From NCBI RefSeq assembly GCF_020150455.1, contig NZ_CP083740.1:2046001-2110000 (forward strand): a stretch of DNA of 64,000 nt. The letters run 5' to 3'. Shown in pieces: positions 53,209-61,809 of the stretch (position 1 is the stretch's first letter; each line of letters opens with the position of its first letter). The notes beneath the pieces were generated by a model. It was not told where the DNA came from. It searched no databases and was given only the letters and a program-made list of their open reading frames with translations. A program made the position numbers and the translations under genes. The DNA comes from Bremerella sp. TYQ1. GTDB taxonomy: Bacteria; Planctomycetota; Planctomycetia; Pirellulales; Pirellulaceae.

Positions 53209-54888
53209 ATGAAGTTTGTTCGGATGCCTAGCGAATCTCGCGTCTCGAATCTGATTGATCGTGTCGTCGTTATCACCGGCGGGGCCAATGGCATTGGGGC
53301 GGCGGTGGTTCGGTTGATGCTACAGCGCGGGGCGAACGTGGTGGTCGGGGACATCGACAAAGCGGCCGCGGCGCGATTGACGACCGAAGTCCGCGACCGT
53401 TGGGGGCTCGATCGATTCGGCTTCGAGGTGTGCGACGTTCGCGAAGAGTCTGATATTGTTCACCTGTTGAAGTATGCCCAAGCGAAGTTCGGTGCCGTTC
53501 ACTGCATGATCAACAACGCCGGCACCGGCGGGGCGTTCGGATCGCTGCTGGAGACCTCGGCGGTCGACTGGGACAACACGCAAGCCATCAATCTCCGCAG
53601 TGCGTTTCTCGGGACCAAACATGCCGCGAAGATGATGATCGAGCAAGCGACTGGGGGTTCGATCATCAACGTCACTTCGGTTGCCGCCCATCAAGGAGGA
53701 GCAGGAGGGGCAGCCTACTCGGCATCGAAAGCAGGTATCGATTCGTTGACGCGAGTCGCCGCTACGCAGCTTGGCAAACATAACATCCGCGTGAATGCCG
53801 TTTGCCCCGGGGCAATTGTGTCGTCGCTGACGCATCGCAATATCGACCCTGACGGCATGATGGAAGCGGCCGCCGCGACGCAGCCGCTTGGCTTCGCTGG
53901 CGTCCCGGATCATATCGCTCCGGCGTTTGCATTCCTGGCAAGCGATGACTCGCAGTTCATGTCGGGCTCGGTCATGGTGCTTGACGGCGGTTATACGGCC
54001 GAAGGACAAAACCTTTACAGCGGCAGCCATCCTTTTGGCAATGCGATTGTCGATCGAGCGACGCGTGCCGGGGTGGGTAGCTTCGACAGCGGGATTCGTA
54101 ATGCCACGAACGATCGGCCGGATGAATCGGTCCTCGAGCAACTTCGCGCCGAACTGCCTTCCGGTCCGAAACGTTGTGTACTGATTACCGGCGTCAGTCG
54201 CGGGCTAGGTCGCGAGCTATGCCTCCACATGATCGACGCTGGGCACACCGTGGTAGGTGTCGCGCGAAGCCAAGAGGCGATTGAGGCTTTGCGAAACGAA
54301 TTCCCAGGAACACACCGTTTCGACAGTCTCGATGTTTCCAACAGCGAACAAGTCAAAGCCTGGGCCGACGATGTCACCGCTTCCGGATTGGTGCCAGACT
54401 TGATCTTGAACAACGCAGCCGTGGTGAACGAGCTGAAACAGGTCTGGCGGATCGAACCAGACGAGTTTCAAAAAGTGATGCAGGTCAACGTCCTGGGGTC
54501 GTTTTACGTGCTGCGTTATTTGCTGCCGGCAATGATTCGGCAGAAGAAGGGAATCATCGTCAACTTCAGTTCCGGTTGGGGACGCACCGCCGCGGCGAAG
54601 GTTTCTCCGTACTGCGCGTCGAAGTGGGCCGTCGAAGGAATGACCCAGGCCATCGCCGAAGAACTGCCGCCAACGATGGGTGTCGTCACGCTGCATCCTG
54701 GAATCATTCAAACCGATACTTTGACGGCGTCCTTCGGTGAATCGGCGAGCCTTTACCCGACTCCGCAAGAGTGGGCCAAAGTGGCGGTGCCGTATGTGTT
54801 GGGGATCGAACCGAGCGACAACGGCAAACAGCTTTCGGTGCCTGGGATGACCACGTTTCGCGGCATGGGCAAGCTGAATGCGACTTAG
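53209..54888 (+). CDS. Tandem short-chain dehydrogenase/reductase fusion
   Basis: The 559 residues carry two complete SDR domains. The first (about 15-265) has VVITGGANGIGAAVV (Thr23), NNAGTGG and the catalytic YSASK (Tyr170, Lys174), ending with FMSGSVMVLDGGYTAEGQ. A linker of about 40 residues follows. The second (about 320-559) has VLITGVSRGLGRELC (Thr327), NNAAVVN, and YCASK (Tyr468, Lys472) but a shorter C-terminus. Both active sites look intact, so each half may use a different substrate or form an obligate internal dimer. Substrates unknown. ATG at 53224 is an alternative start. Cytoplasmic. Confidence 0.9.
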   Translation: MKFVRMPSESRVSNLIDRVVVITGGANGIGAAVVRLMLQRGANVVVGDIDKAAAARLTTEVRDRWGLDRFGFEVCDVREESDIVHLLKYAQAKFGAVHCMINNAGTGGAFGSLLETSAVDWDNTQAINLRSAFLGTKHAAKMMIEQATGGSIINVTSVAAHQGGAGGAAYSASKAGIDSLTRVAATQLGKHNIRVNAVCPGAIVSSLTHRNIDPDGMMEAAAATQPLGFAGVPDHIAPAFAFLASDDSQFMSGSVMVLDGGYTAEGQNLYSGSHPFGNAIVDRATRAGVGSFDSGIRNATNDRPDESVLEQLRAELPSGPKRCVLITGVSRGLGRELCLHMIDAGHTVVGVARSQEAIEALRNEFPGTHRFDSLDVSNSEQVKAWADDVTASGLVPDLILNNAAVVNELKQVWRIEPDEFQKVMQVNVLGSFYVLRYLLPAMIRQKKGIIVNFSSGWGRTAAAKVSPYCASKWAVEGMTQAIAEELPPTMGVVTLHPGIIQTDTLTASFGESASLYPTPQEWAKVAVPYVLGIEPSDNGKQLSVPGMTTFRGMGKLNAT

Positions 54889-54996
54889 TCGCGAAAGTTG
54901 TCCAACTTCTCTTGCCCTTTCGCCTCAGCACACTACCCTTACTGTGGGTGTGTCGACACACTCGCTAGAATTCCCCCATCGCATGAAGGAAGAACG

Positions 54997-55266
54997 ATGA
55001 AGAAGTTTCTTGGACTCGCCGTAGTTTTCGCTTTGATTACCGCTGGCACCGCTTGGGCCATTACGGAAAACCAGGCGATGGTTGCCCCTGTGCTAGAGCA
55101 GTTGAAGTTGGAAGCCGTCCCCAGCAAAGTCATCGGCGGCCCTCAAACCTATAAGATTACGAACGAAACCATCGAGCTGCTCAAAGAAGCCAAAAAGGAA
55201 AGCAAGCACATCGTGCTGAAGCCTAGCGGCGAGATCGAGTTTGTCGCCAAGAAGAAAAAGAAGTAG
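54997..55266 (+). CDS. Small secreted Lys-tailed protein
   Basis: From ATG 54997 the 89 residues have a signal peptide (FLGLAVVFALITAGTAWA), then a short helical/beta protein (VAPVLEQLKLEAVPSKVIGGPQTYKITNETIELLKEAKK) ending in five Lys (KKKKK). GAAGGAAG lies 3-6 bases before the ATG, giving good support for the start. I recognise no family. The frame upstream to 54898 is not used because it has no ribosome binding site. Could be a small periplasmic protein; no function is proposed. Confidence 0.78.
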   Translation: MKKFLGLAVVFALITAGTAWAITENQAMVAPVLEQLKLEAVPSKVIGGPQTYKITNETIELLKEAKKESKHIVLKPSGEIEFVAKKKKK

Positions 55267-55294
55267 CAAGACGAGTCAGTCTTCTGTCCTATTC

Positions 55295-55318
55295 CAGGCG
55301 TGAACCTTCTCACGCCTG
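55295..55318 (+). terminator. Hairpin after the small secreted protein gene
   Basis: A 9 bp perfect stem, CAGGCGTGA/TCACGCCTG (55295-55303 with 55310-55318), lies 28 bases past the stop. No T run follows, so terminator activity is only likely, not certain. Confidence 0.4.
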
Positions 55319-55366
55319 AGGTGTCTTCCGAGGCGGTCTCACACCACTTGAGAACGAGAGCCAAGG

Positions 55367-56341
55367 ATGACCGACCATCAGTTGCTTGCCGCCTTTGAGG
55401 ATGGCACGCTCGAACGCCACCTCTGGACACACGAAGCCCATGTGCGTGTGGCATTTTTGATTGCTTCGCGCGGCGATTGGGTCGCTTCTCTTCGCGAAAT
55501 TCGTCAGCGAATTCAAGCTTACAACGCGACCACCGCGACACCAGAAGCCCTTGATCGCGGCTATCACGAAACCATGACAGCCGCATTTCTCAGGCTCATT
55601 TTCAGCGCGAATCAGAAGACAGGACCTCATGCGTCTTCACAACTGTTTCTCGACGCGCATCCCGAACTGCTCGACAAGCGAGTGCTGCGGCGGTATTACT
55701 CTCGATCGCGTATCATGACGTGGCAGGCCAAGCAGCAGTTTGTCCCGCCTGACAATCACCCTTTGCCCATTATTCAAGGCGAAACCATGCCGGAACATTT
55801 GTCACTCGAGCAGCTCGAAGAGGGCCTTCCTCTGATCGAAAAGTCGCCCCACGACGAAGGTGAATTGAAGGCGATCGTCATTCGCCCGAAAACCGACGAG
55901 CGAAATAGTCTGGCGTTTTGTGAACTCAGCCCTGAAGGAGGCGTTCACGGCGACAACTGGGCATTAGGTTGTTGGATGTCTCTACCGGATGGGTCGCCTC
56001 ATCCCGACGTGCAAGTCACCATCATGAACTCTCGGGCCATCGATCTCATTGCCGGCGACTCCGGCCGGTGGGCATTGGCGGGCGACAACTTGTTTGTCGA
56101 TATGAACCTGAGCATCGAGAACCTCCCAGTCGGCCAGCAGCTTGCTCTTGGTGACGTCGTGCTGGAAATCACCGAGATCCCTCACAACGGCTGCAAGAAG
56201 TTCGCCGATCGCTTCGGGAAAGATGCCGTTAAGTTCGTGAACTCGCCGGTTGGCAAGCAACTGCATCTTCGCGGTATCTACGCCAAAATCGTGAAACCAG
56301 GCATCGCACGCGTCGGCGATACGATTCGCAAGATCTCGTAA
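55367..56341 (+). CDS. MOSC domain protein with an unrelated N-terminal helical domain
   Basis: The 324 residues join two modules. Residues about 1-135 have LLAAFEDGTLERHLWTHEAHVRVAFL and GYHETMTAAFLRLIFSAN, a helical domain of unknown role seen as a free-standing small protein in other bacteria as I recall. Residues about 150-324 form a MOSC domain: AIVIRPKTDERNSL, VHGDNWALGCWM, and the cofactor Cys276 in PHNGCKKFADRFG. MOSC domains bind molybdenum-cofactor sulfur or transfer it. The first domain might bind a substrate. No molybdenum enzyme gene lies nearby. Cytoplasmic; ribosome binding site weak. Confidence 0.85.
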   Translation: MTDHQLLAAFEDGTLERHLWTHEAHVRVAFLIASRGDWVASLREIRQRIQAYNATTATPEALDRGYHETMTAAFLRLIFSANQKTGPHASSQLFLDAHPELLDKRVLRRYYSRSRIMTWQAKQQFVPPDNHPLPIIQGETMPEHLSLEQLEEGLPLIEKSPHDEGELKAIVIRPKTDERNSLAFCELSPEGGVHGDNWALGCWMSLPDGSPHPDVQVTIMNSRAIDLIAGDSGRWALAGDNLFVDMNLSIENLPVGQQLALGDVVLEITEIPHNGCKKFADRFGKDAVKFVNSPVGKQLHLRGIYAKIVKPGIARVGDTIRKIS

Positions 56342-56733
56342 CGCCAAAGCAAGAAAGAGAAAAAGCGTGCGAGACAGTCCCGCACGCTCTTCCATGTCGA
56401 TCCCCATCGACTATTAGCTCGCGACGTTCCCATTAATTGCGTACGCCGCTGAGTTGCTTCTTCGTTTAATGAACAATGCATCACGGATGCCAACGATAAG
56501 CTCCAATGCCGCGCTGCAGCCGCTAAGTCGTTCAATGATCGAGGCTTAACCAGAACGCTCATTTTCCTCGCGTCGACCAGAGGTTTGGGAAGGTGCCGAT
56601 CGTTGTCGGATCGATAACGGCATGTCTCACGGAAACCTCCGTCAGAAAAGCGAGTGGCATGCTGAAAGTAGGGGAGTTAAGCTGAGCCTCGAGAGCTTTT
56701 TCTTTGTATTGCCTACTTACTTGCCTGATTGCC
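56342..56733. other. Intergenic region with one hairpin
   Basis: An 8 bp stem AGCGTGCG/CGCACGCT (56364-56371 with 56381-56388) is followed on the plus strand by CTTCC and on the minus strand by TTTTTC, so it probably ends transcription from the MOSC gene or blocks antisense entry. The remaining bases up to the sulfatase start hold no supported gene or clear promoter. Confidence 0.45.
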
Positions 56734-58089
56734 ATGATTCGATCGACACTGTTTGCCGTTTCCGTTCTGCTGCTGTTTGCTTCGTCACTGCTCGCTGCCG
56801 ACGCCAAGCGGCCGAACATCATTTACGTCATGCTGGATGATGCGGGCTACAACGATTTCGGTGCGATGGGTTCGCCCCACGTGCAAACGCCGGTATTCGA
56901 CCGAATGTGTGCCGAAGGAATGCGATTCACCGATCATTACAGCGGTTCGGCCGTTTGTGCTCCGACACGTTGCGTGCTGATGACCGGGCTACACACAGGT
57001 CATTGCCGACGCCGAGACAATCAGGCCAAAGCCAATCGTGACCAGACCGATCAGAACGGACTCGTCTTTCTGAAGGACGAAGATGTCACCGTCGCGGAAG
57101 TGATGAAGCAGGCAGGCTACGTGACCGGCGGCATCGGCAAGTGGGGCCTGGGCAACCCCGGCTTTGACGGTTCGCCTGACAAGCAAGGCTTCGATCATTT
57201 TCTGGGATACCTGGATCAGGTCCATGCGCATTCGTATTACACCGATTGGTTGTGGAACGATGGCGAGCGGATGGAAACCGGCAAACGATACTCGCACTAT
57301 TTCTTCGAAGAAGACACGCTCCGCTTCATTCGCGAGAACCAGAAGAAACCATTCTTTCTTTATCTGCCGTATACGCTTCCGCATGGCAAATACGAAATCC
57401 CTGCTGACGATCCCGCGACAAAGCTCTACGCAGACAAGGATTGGCCGCAACAGGTAAAGAACTATGCCGCGATGATCAGCAGGGCCGATATGACGGTTGG
57501 CAAGATTTTGGATCTGCTGAAAGAACTGGACCTGGATGAGAACACAATTGTTTTCTATACGTCCGACAACGGTCCCAACGCTCCATTTATGAAGCACCTA
57601 AACTCGAATGCTCCTTTCAGCGGCGGCAAACGAAGCTTGAAGGAAGGAGGCATCCGGGCAGCTATGGCGGTTCGCTGGCCTGGCCATGTTCCGGCGGGAA
57701 AGACGAGCGATTTCGTTTGGGACATGCGGGACGTGTTCCCAACTTCGTGCGATATTGCCGGCATCGAGGTACCTTCGCATCTAGATGGAATTTCCGTTTT
57801 GCCGACGCTTCGTGGCGAATCGCAGCCGGGGCACTCGCACCTTTATTGGGAGTTTCCTGTCCGTTCGCAGCAAGCGGTTCGGATGGGGAAATGGAAAGGG
57901 TATCGCGAAGGCACGGAGGGTGCCATCGAGCTGTTTGATCTGACGAGTGACCCTGCCGAAAAGAGCAATGTCGCCCACGCCCATCCGGATGTCGTCCAGC
58001 AAATGGCTACGATCATGCAGCAGTCGCACGAGCCAAATCAATTCTGGCCGCTGGACTCTGGCAAAAAAAAGACGAGAATGAAGAAGTAG
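56734..58089 (+). CDS. Secreted arylsulfatase
   Basis: From ATG 56734 the 451 residues carry a signal peptide (LFAVSVLLLFASSLLAAD). The sulfatase domain follows: IIYVMLDDAGYNDFGAMGSPH (metal Asp pair), catalytic CAPTRCVLMTG with Cys75 as the formylglycine precursor, GGIGKWGLG, FYTSDNGPNAPFM and GGIRAAMAVRWPG. The C-terminal subdomain has WKGYREGTEGAIELFDLTSDP. CAPTR differs from CSPSR of the copy at 9958-11376 but is common in the family. An esterase gene follows 41 bases after the stop on the same strand, so a shared transcript for degrading a sulfated, acylated glycan is plausible. Confidence 0.93.
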   Translation: MIRSTLFAVSVLLLFASSLLAADAKRPNIIYVMLDDAGYNDFGAMGSPHVQTPVFDRMCAEGMRFTDHYSGSAVCAPTRCVLMTGLHTGHCRRRDNQAKANRDQTDQNGLVFLKDEDVTVAEVMKQAGYVTGGIGKWGLGNPGFDGSPDKQGFDHFLGYLDQVHAHSYYTDWLWNDGERMETGKRYSHYFFEEDTLRFIRENQKKPFFLYLPYTLPHGKYEIPADDPATKLYADKDWPQQVKNYAAMISRADMTVGKILDLLKELDLDENTIVFYTSDNGPNAPFMKHLNSNAPFSGGKRSLKEGGIRAAMAVRWPGHVPAGKTSDFVWDMRDVFPTSCDIAGIEVPSHLDGISVLPTLRGESQPGHSHLYWEFPVRSQQAVRMGKWKGYREGTEGAIELFDLTSDPAEKSNVAHAHPDVVQQMATIMQQSHEPNQFWPLDSGKKKTRMKK

Positions 58090-58130
58090 CCCCGCCAACT
58101 TTCCTCTTGAATCCTGCCAGAAAGATTTCG

Positions 58131-59195
58131 ATGCTTCGTTGTTTTGCTTCGCTCGCACTATGCGCGCTGTTGGTATCGTTTGTTTCCGCGGAAGATGTTA
58201 CCTGGTTGGCGGAAGTCGCCACGCCTCCGGAAGAATTTGCTTTAAAAGCGAACGGTAGCCAGGCCATCGATAAGCCATGGCCTGAACAGCGGGAAGCGAT
58301 TCGTGACGAGTGGAAGCAGTTCCTCGGTGCGTACAGCTATCCCGATCTTCCCTTGAAAATGGAAACGGTCCAGGAAGAAAAGCTGGAGCATTGCACGCGT
58401 CGTTTGATTCGGTATCAAGCGGAGCCAGGCCGAATCGTTCGAGCCTACTTGCTGATTCCTCACGGCGATGCCCCCACGAAACGACCTGCGATTGCCGCTT
58501 TCCATGGGACGAGCACCAACACGTTCGACAAGCTGGTCGGACTTGCTGCAGAACCGGCTCGGCACATGGCATTGCGACTGGTCGAACAAGGGTTCATCGT
58601 GCTGTGCCCTGAGAACTTCCTGTGGGAACAAAGCTCTTATCAGAAGTCGACCGAAGCGGCCCTGAAACCTCATCCCCAAAGTAAAGGGATGGCGGTGATG
58701 CTGGCCGACTGCATGCGAGCGGTCGATGTGCTGCTGACAATGGAAGATGTCGACCCCCAACGTATCGGTGCGTATGGGCATTCATTGGGGGCGAAGGAAG
58801 CGTTTTACCTGGCCGCGATGGACGATCGCGTTTGTGCCGCGGTGGCGAGCGAAGGGGGCATCGAGATTGGCTTCTCGAACTGGGACGCCATCTGGTATCT
58901 CAGCGACGAAGTCAACGCAAAAGACTTCCAGTTGAAGCACAGCGATTTGGTACGTTTGATTGCCGGGCGACCATTTCTCGTGCTCGGCGGGGAAGAAGGA
59001 CGCGGGTGTGCCGATGGCGAGCGTAGCTGGAAGGCGCTGCACGAGGGGCAAAAGGCCTGGCAGGCGAACTATCCCGGCCCAGTCCGCATGGGGCTTTATA
59101 ACCACGGGGAAGGGCATTCGCTCTCGATGAAGTCTGGCGACCGCATTCTCGATTGGATGAATGCGTACGTGAAAAATCGCGGCGAGAACGAATAA
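58131..59195 (+). CDS. Secreted alpha/beta hydrolase (acetylxylan-esterase/dienelactone-hydrolase type)
   Basis: From ATG 58131 the 354 residues have a signal peptide (FASLALCALLVSFVSAED). An alpha/beta hydrolase follows: RPAIAAFHGTSTNTFDK (oxyanion loop), the nucleophile GHSLGAKEA (Ser218), VASEGGIEIG, and the acid/His region LYNHGEGHSLS. The family removes acetyl or other acyl groups from carbohydrates. It starts 41 bases after the sulfatase stop and likely shares its mRNA. An in-frame start at 58107 (eight codons earlier) is less favourable. Substrate unknown. Confidence 0.87.
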   Translation: MLRCFASLALCALLVSFVSAEDVTWLAEVATPPEEFALKANGSQAIDKPWPEQREAIRDEWKQFLGAYSYPDLPLKMETVQEEKLEHCTRRLIRYQAEPGRIVRAYLLIPHGDAPTKRPAIAAFHGTSTNTFDKLVGLAAEPARHMALRLVEQGFIVLCPENFLWEQSSYQKSTEAALKPHPQSKGMAVMLADCMRAVDVLLTMEDVDPQRIGAYGHSLGAKEAFYLAAMDDRVCAAVASEGGIEIGFSNWDAIWYLSDEVNAKDFQLKHSDLVRLIAGRPFLVLGGEEGRGCADGERSWKALHEGQKAWQANYPGPVRMGLYNHGEGHSLSMKSGDRILDWMNAYVKNRGENE

Positions 59196-59213
59196 GCTCG
59201 CTCCTGGAATAAA

Positions 59214-59254
59214 CCAATGCTTCTTCGCCCTAGCACGCGGCGAAGGAGCATTGG
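59214..59254. terminator. Bidirectional terminator between esterase and small-protein gene
   Basis: A 16 bp stem (59214-59229 with 59239-59254, one T-G pair) with a nine-base loop. The minus strand continues TTTATTCC and the plus strand CAATTATC. It lies between convergent genes at 59195 and 59269. Confidence 0.75.
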
Positions 59255-59268
59255 CAATTATCGCAAAT

Positions 59269-59457
59269 CTATTTCGCGAGTTTCTTCTTAGCCGTATTGA
59301 GTCCCTTCGAGATCGTGTCGACCGCATCAGCGGCGTCCATCTTCGCCAGCAGCAGAAACGCTTCGCTGAGGACTCGCTTGGTTTCCGAAACCGAGATCTC
59401 TGTCTTGTCCGTATCAACGTTGCGCGAAACTTCGTTGTAGAAATCGGTCAACTTCAT
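59269..59457 (-). CDS. Small helical protein of unknown function
   Basis: The 62-residue protein MKLTDFYNEVSRNVDTDK followed by VSETKRVLSEAFLLLAKMDAADAVDTISKGLNTAKKKLAK is acidic at the N-terminus and ends in a basic helix. It is soluble with no signal. GGGAAAG stands about 6 bases before the ATG, and a strong terminator follows, together supporting a real gene. It resembles in size and character other uncharacterised short helical planctomycete proteins; a role in binding a larger partner is only guessed. Convergent with the esterase gene. Confidence 0.7.
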   Translation of the reverse strand: MKLTDFYNEVSRNVDTDKTEISVSETKRVLSEAFLLLAKMDAADAVDTISKGLNTAKKKLAK

Positions 59458-59664
59458 GGTGCTTTCCCTTTAGCAATGAGTGGAAGAGTGACGGTTACGT
59501 GAGGTAGTGTAACCGAATTCGCCGAAGGGGTCATCGTTTCCTGGAGAGAAACATGCCGGCGTGAACGAAGACGCACCGTGACACAAGATTATTCGCGAGT
59601 TGCCGTGGAATCGATTACGATAAGCAGACTCGATTCCCACCGTTCCCTATCACCGAGAACCACC

Positions 59665-60504
59665 ATGCATACTGCTTTTCGTTTCCTGCCGCTGATCGTC
59701 CTGGGACTTTTCGCCTCGTCCGTCTTCGCGGCTCCTCCGGTCGGAGAACCATCGGTGTACAAGGAAGTCGACGGTCGCAAGCTGAAGCTCTATGTCACCA
59801 AGCCAGACGACTGGAAAAAGTCGGACACACGTCCGGCGATTGTCTTCTTTCATGGCGGCGGCTGGGTCGGCGGGGCTCCAGGGCAATTTACCGAACATAG
59901 CAAGCATCTTGCCAAGCATGGCATGGTGACCGTACAAGTCGAGTACCGTTTGCTCGATCGAAAAAGCAACGATCCGCCGGTCACTTGTACAGAAGATGCT
60001 TTGGACGCGATGCGTTGGGTTCGTATGCACGCAACGGAACTAGGCATCGATCCGCAGCGTATCGCCACCAGTGGCGGCTCGGCCGGCGGTCACTTGGCTG
60101 CTTACCTCGGAACCGTTGATCAAGGGAAACAAGAGATCTCAACGAAACCGAACGCGATGGTCTTGTTCAATCCGGTTTACGACAACGGCCCGAAAGGCTG
60201 GGGAACGCAGCGAGTGAAAGACCGTTATCAAGAGTTTTCGCCGGCCCATAACATCAGTGCCGATGATCCCCCGAGCATTGTGTTTCTGGGGTCCAACGAC
60301 AAGCTAATTCCCGTTGCGACTGCTGAGAATTTTCAGAAGAAAATGCAAGACGAAGGTGTGACCAGCGAGCTTCGCGTTTATGAAGGGCAGGGGCATGGCT
60401 TCTTCAACCATGGCAAAGACAAAAACCGCTGGTATAACGAAACGGTGAAAGAGATGGACAAGTTTCTCACCTCGTTGGGGTGGATCAAGCAGCCAGCGAA
60501 TTAG
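59665..60504 (+). CDS. Secreted esterase/lipase of the alpha/beta-hydrolase fold-3 type
   Basis: From ATG 59665 the 279 residues have a signal peptide (FLPLIVLGLFASSVFAAP). The esterase domain follows: AIVFFHGGGWVGGAPG (HGGGW oxyanion motif), RIATSGGSAGGHLAAYLG (nucleophile Ser in GGSAGG), DDPPSIVFLGSNDKLIP (Asp), and GQGHGFFNHG (His). The triad is complete. Relatives act on acetylated sugars or short esters. An upstream in-frame start at 59578 has no signal peptide. It faces away from the small-protein gene; no operon is seen, although it belongs to the same hydrolase-rich stretch. Confidence 0.9.
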   Translation: MHTAFRFLPLIVLGLFASSVFAAPPVGEPSVYKEVDGRKLKLYVTKPDDWKKSDTRPAIVFFHGGGWVGGAPGQFTEHSKHLAKHGMVTVQVEYRLLDRKSNDPPVTCTEDALDAMRWVRMHATELGIDPQRIATSGGSAGGHLAAYLGTVDQGKQEISTKPNAMVLFNPVYDNGPKGWGTQRVKDRYQEFSPAHNISADDPPSIVFLGSNDKLIPVATAENFQKKMQDEGVTSELRVYEGQGHGFFNHGKDKNRWYNETVKEMDKFLTSLGWIKQPAN

Positions 60505-60513
60505 TGGCTGACG

Positions 60514-61767
60514 TCAGGGCGAAATCGGAATCGTCTCTTGAATCGGTGTTTGGCCACGGATCATCTTGGTGCCTTCTCCCGTCACGCGAAGGTACCAGTC
60601 GCTCGGCATTCCGTCGTAGGTCTGAAAGTTGCCTTGGATAGGCGGATTGTTGGTGACTTTAAAGATTGCCGTTGCTTCGTCCACTTCGTCGAACATCGCA
60701 ACATAGACCATTCCCGTTTTAAGTTTCGCGGCGGCGACAAACTGCTCCCAGAGGAACTTGCCGTCGCGGCGAGCAATGGTATCTCGCTGTGCTAACGGTC
60801 CCTTCAAATTCGTCCAGCCGAAACCAGGGAACGCGACCGGCATCAATCGGGCATCGACCGATTGAGCGGCCGCGAGATCTTCCGGCCATGATCGCGTGTT
60901 GGCAACTTTCTCGCCCTGAGCAGACGTGAGCACGTTGCCTACATTCCAGGGACTGATCACATCTAACTGACGGTACGCGGCCGCCCATTTCTCGTCGGTC
61001 ACTTGTCGCCACGTCGGTGGCACACCTCCGATGACCGTCGCGCGATACGGCCCTTCTTCGTGGAAGAATTCGATGAGTCGACTCGCAAGCTCGCCATCGA
61101 AGCGATCAGGATAAAGCCCCCATAGGAAAACGACCGGCAGTCCGTCGTGATCGAGGTAGCGTTCGTCGCGGGTGACTTTGCGTTGATCGCAAAGCTGCCG
61201 CCAATCGTCGGTCAATCGGCGATAAATCCGTTCGGTTGGATAGCCTGACAAGTCGTAACAGATGGCAAACGTTCGCCCAGTATCCTTCGATGCGGTGCGA
61301 ACATGCTCCAAAATCTCGTCGAAGGATGGTTGTCGCAGGTTCACCAAAAATCGCTGCACAAAGACGCCATCAATTCCGTACTGCTGCATCCATTGAAAAT
61401 GCCGCTCGATGACAGCTTTGTTTGCGCTGCTATACAAGTACGCCGGTGAACCGTTGGCATGTGTGAAACCAGGCACGGCAACTTTTTCGTTCTGAGAGAA
61501 CTCCGACAGATCGGGCCACATCTCGAACGTTAGCGAAGTGGGCGAGATGGTTTCGCGACGGCTCCAATGCATCCAACCTGAGTTTGTCCCATCGGTAGGA
61601 CAGCGAAACCAGGCTTGATAGCCGCAAAGCACTTTGCCATCGAGGGTCGTTGCGTCGACTTGATTCGGCGGTTGGGCTGCCAGAAAACCGCTCGCCCCAA
61701 AGCAAAGTGCGGCAGTCAACAAGACCCACGGCACTCCCAAAAAACGTCGCTGAAAAAGTATCGGCAT
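60514..61767 (-). CDS. Secreted glycoside hydrolase family 99/71-like protein
   Basis: The 417 residues have a signal peptide (about 1-31, ASGFLAAQPP). A TIM-barrel-like domain recalls GH99/GH71: LDGKVLCGYQAWFRCPTDGTNSGWMHWSR, MQQYGIDGVFVQRFLVNL, AICYDLSGYP, GLPVVFLWGLYPDRF and FVAAAKLKTGMVYVAMFDEVDEATAIFK, the last probably holding an acidic catalytic pair. Family members cleave alpha-mannosyl or alpha-glucosyl bonds. I infer the family from layout, not from a match. It converges with the esterase at 59665-60504 (stops 9 bases apart). Likely part of a glycan-degradation neighbourhood. Confidence 0.72.
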   Translation of the reverse strand: MPILFQRRFLGVPWVLLTAALCFGASGFLAAQPPNQVDATTLDGKVLCGYQAWFRCPTDGTNSGWMHWSRRETISPTSLTFEMWPDLSEFSQNEKVAVPGFTHANGSPAYLYSSANKAVIERHFQWMQQYGIDGVFVQRFLVNLRQPSFDEILEHVRTASKDTGRTFAICYDLSGYPTERIYRRLTDDWRQLCDQRKVTRDERYLDHDGLPVVFLWGLYPDRFDGELASRLIEFFHEEGPYRATVIGGVPPTWRQVTDEKWAAAYRQLDVISPWNVGNVLTSAQGEKVANTRSWPEDLAAAQSVDARLMPVAFPGFGWTNLKGPLAQRDTIARRDGKFLWEQFVAAAKLKTGMVYVAMFDEVDEATAIFKVTNNPPIQGNFQTYDGMPSDWYLRVTGEGTKMIRGQTPIQETIPISP

Positions 61768-61809
61768 CAGAACGCCTACCCAGGCAAAAGGAATCGATCA
61801 AAGTCGCGA

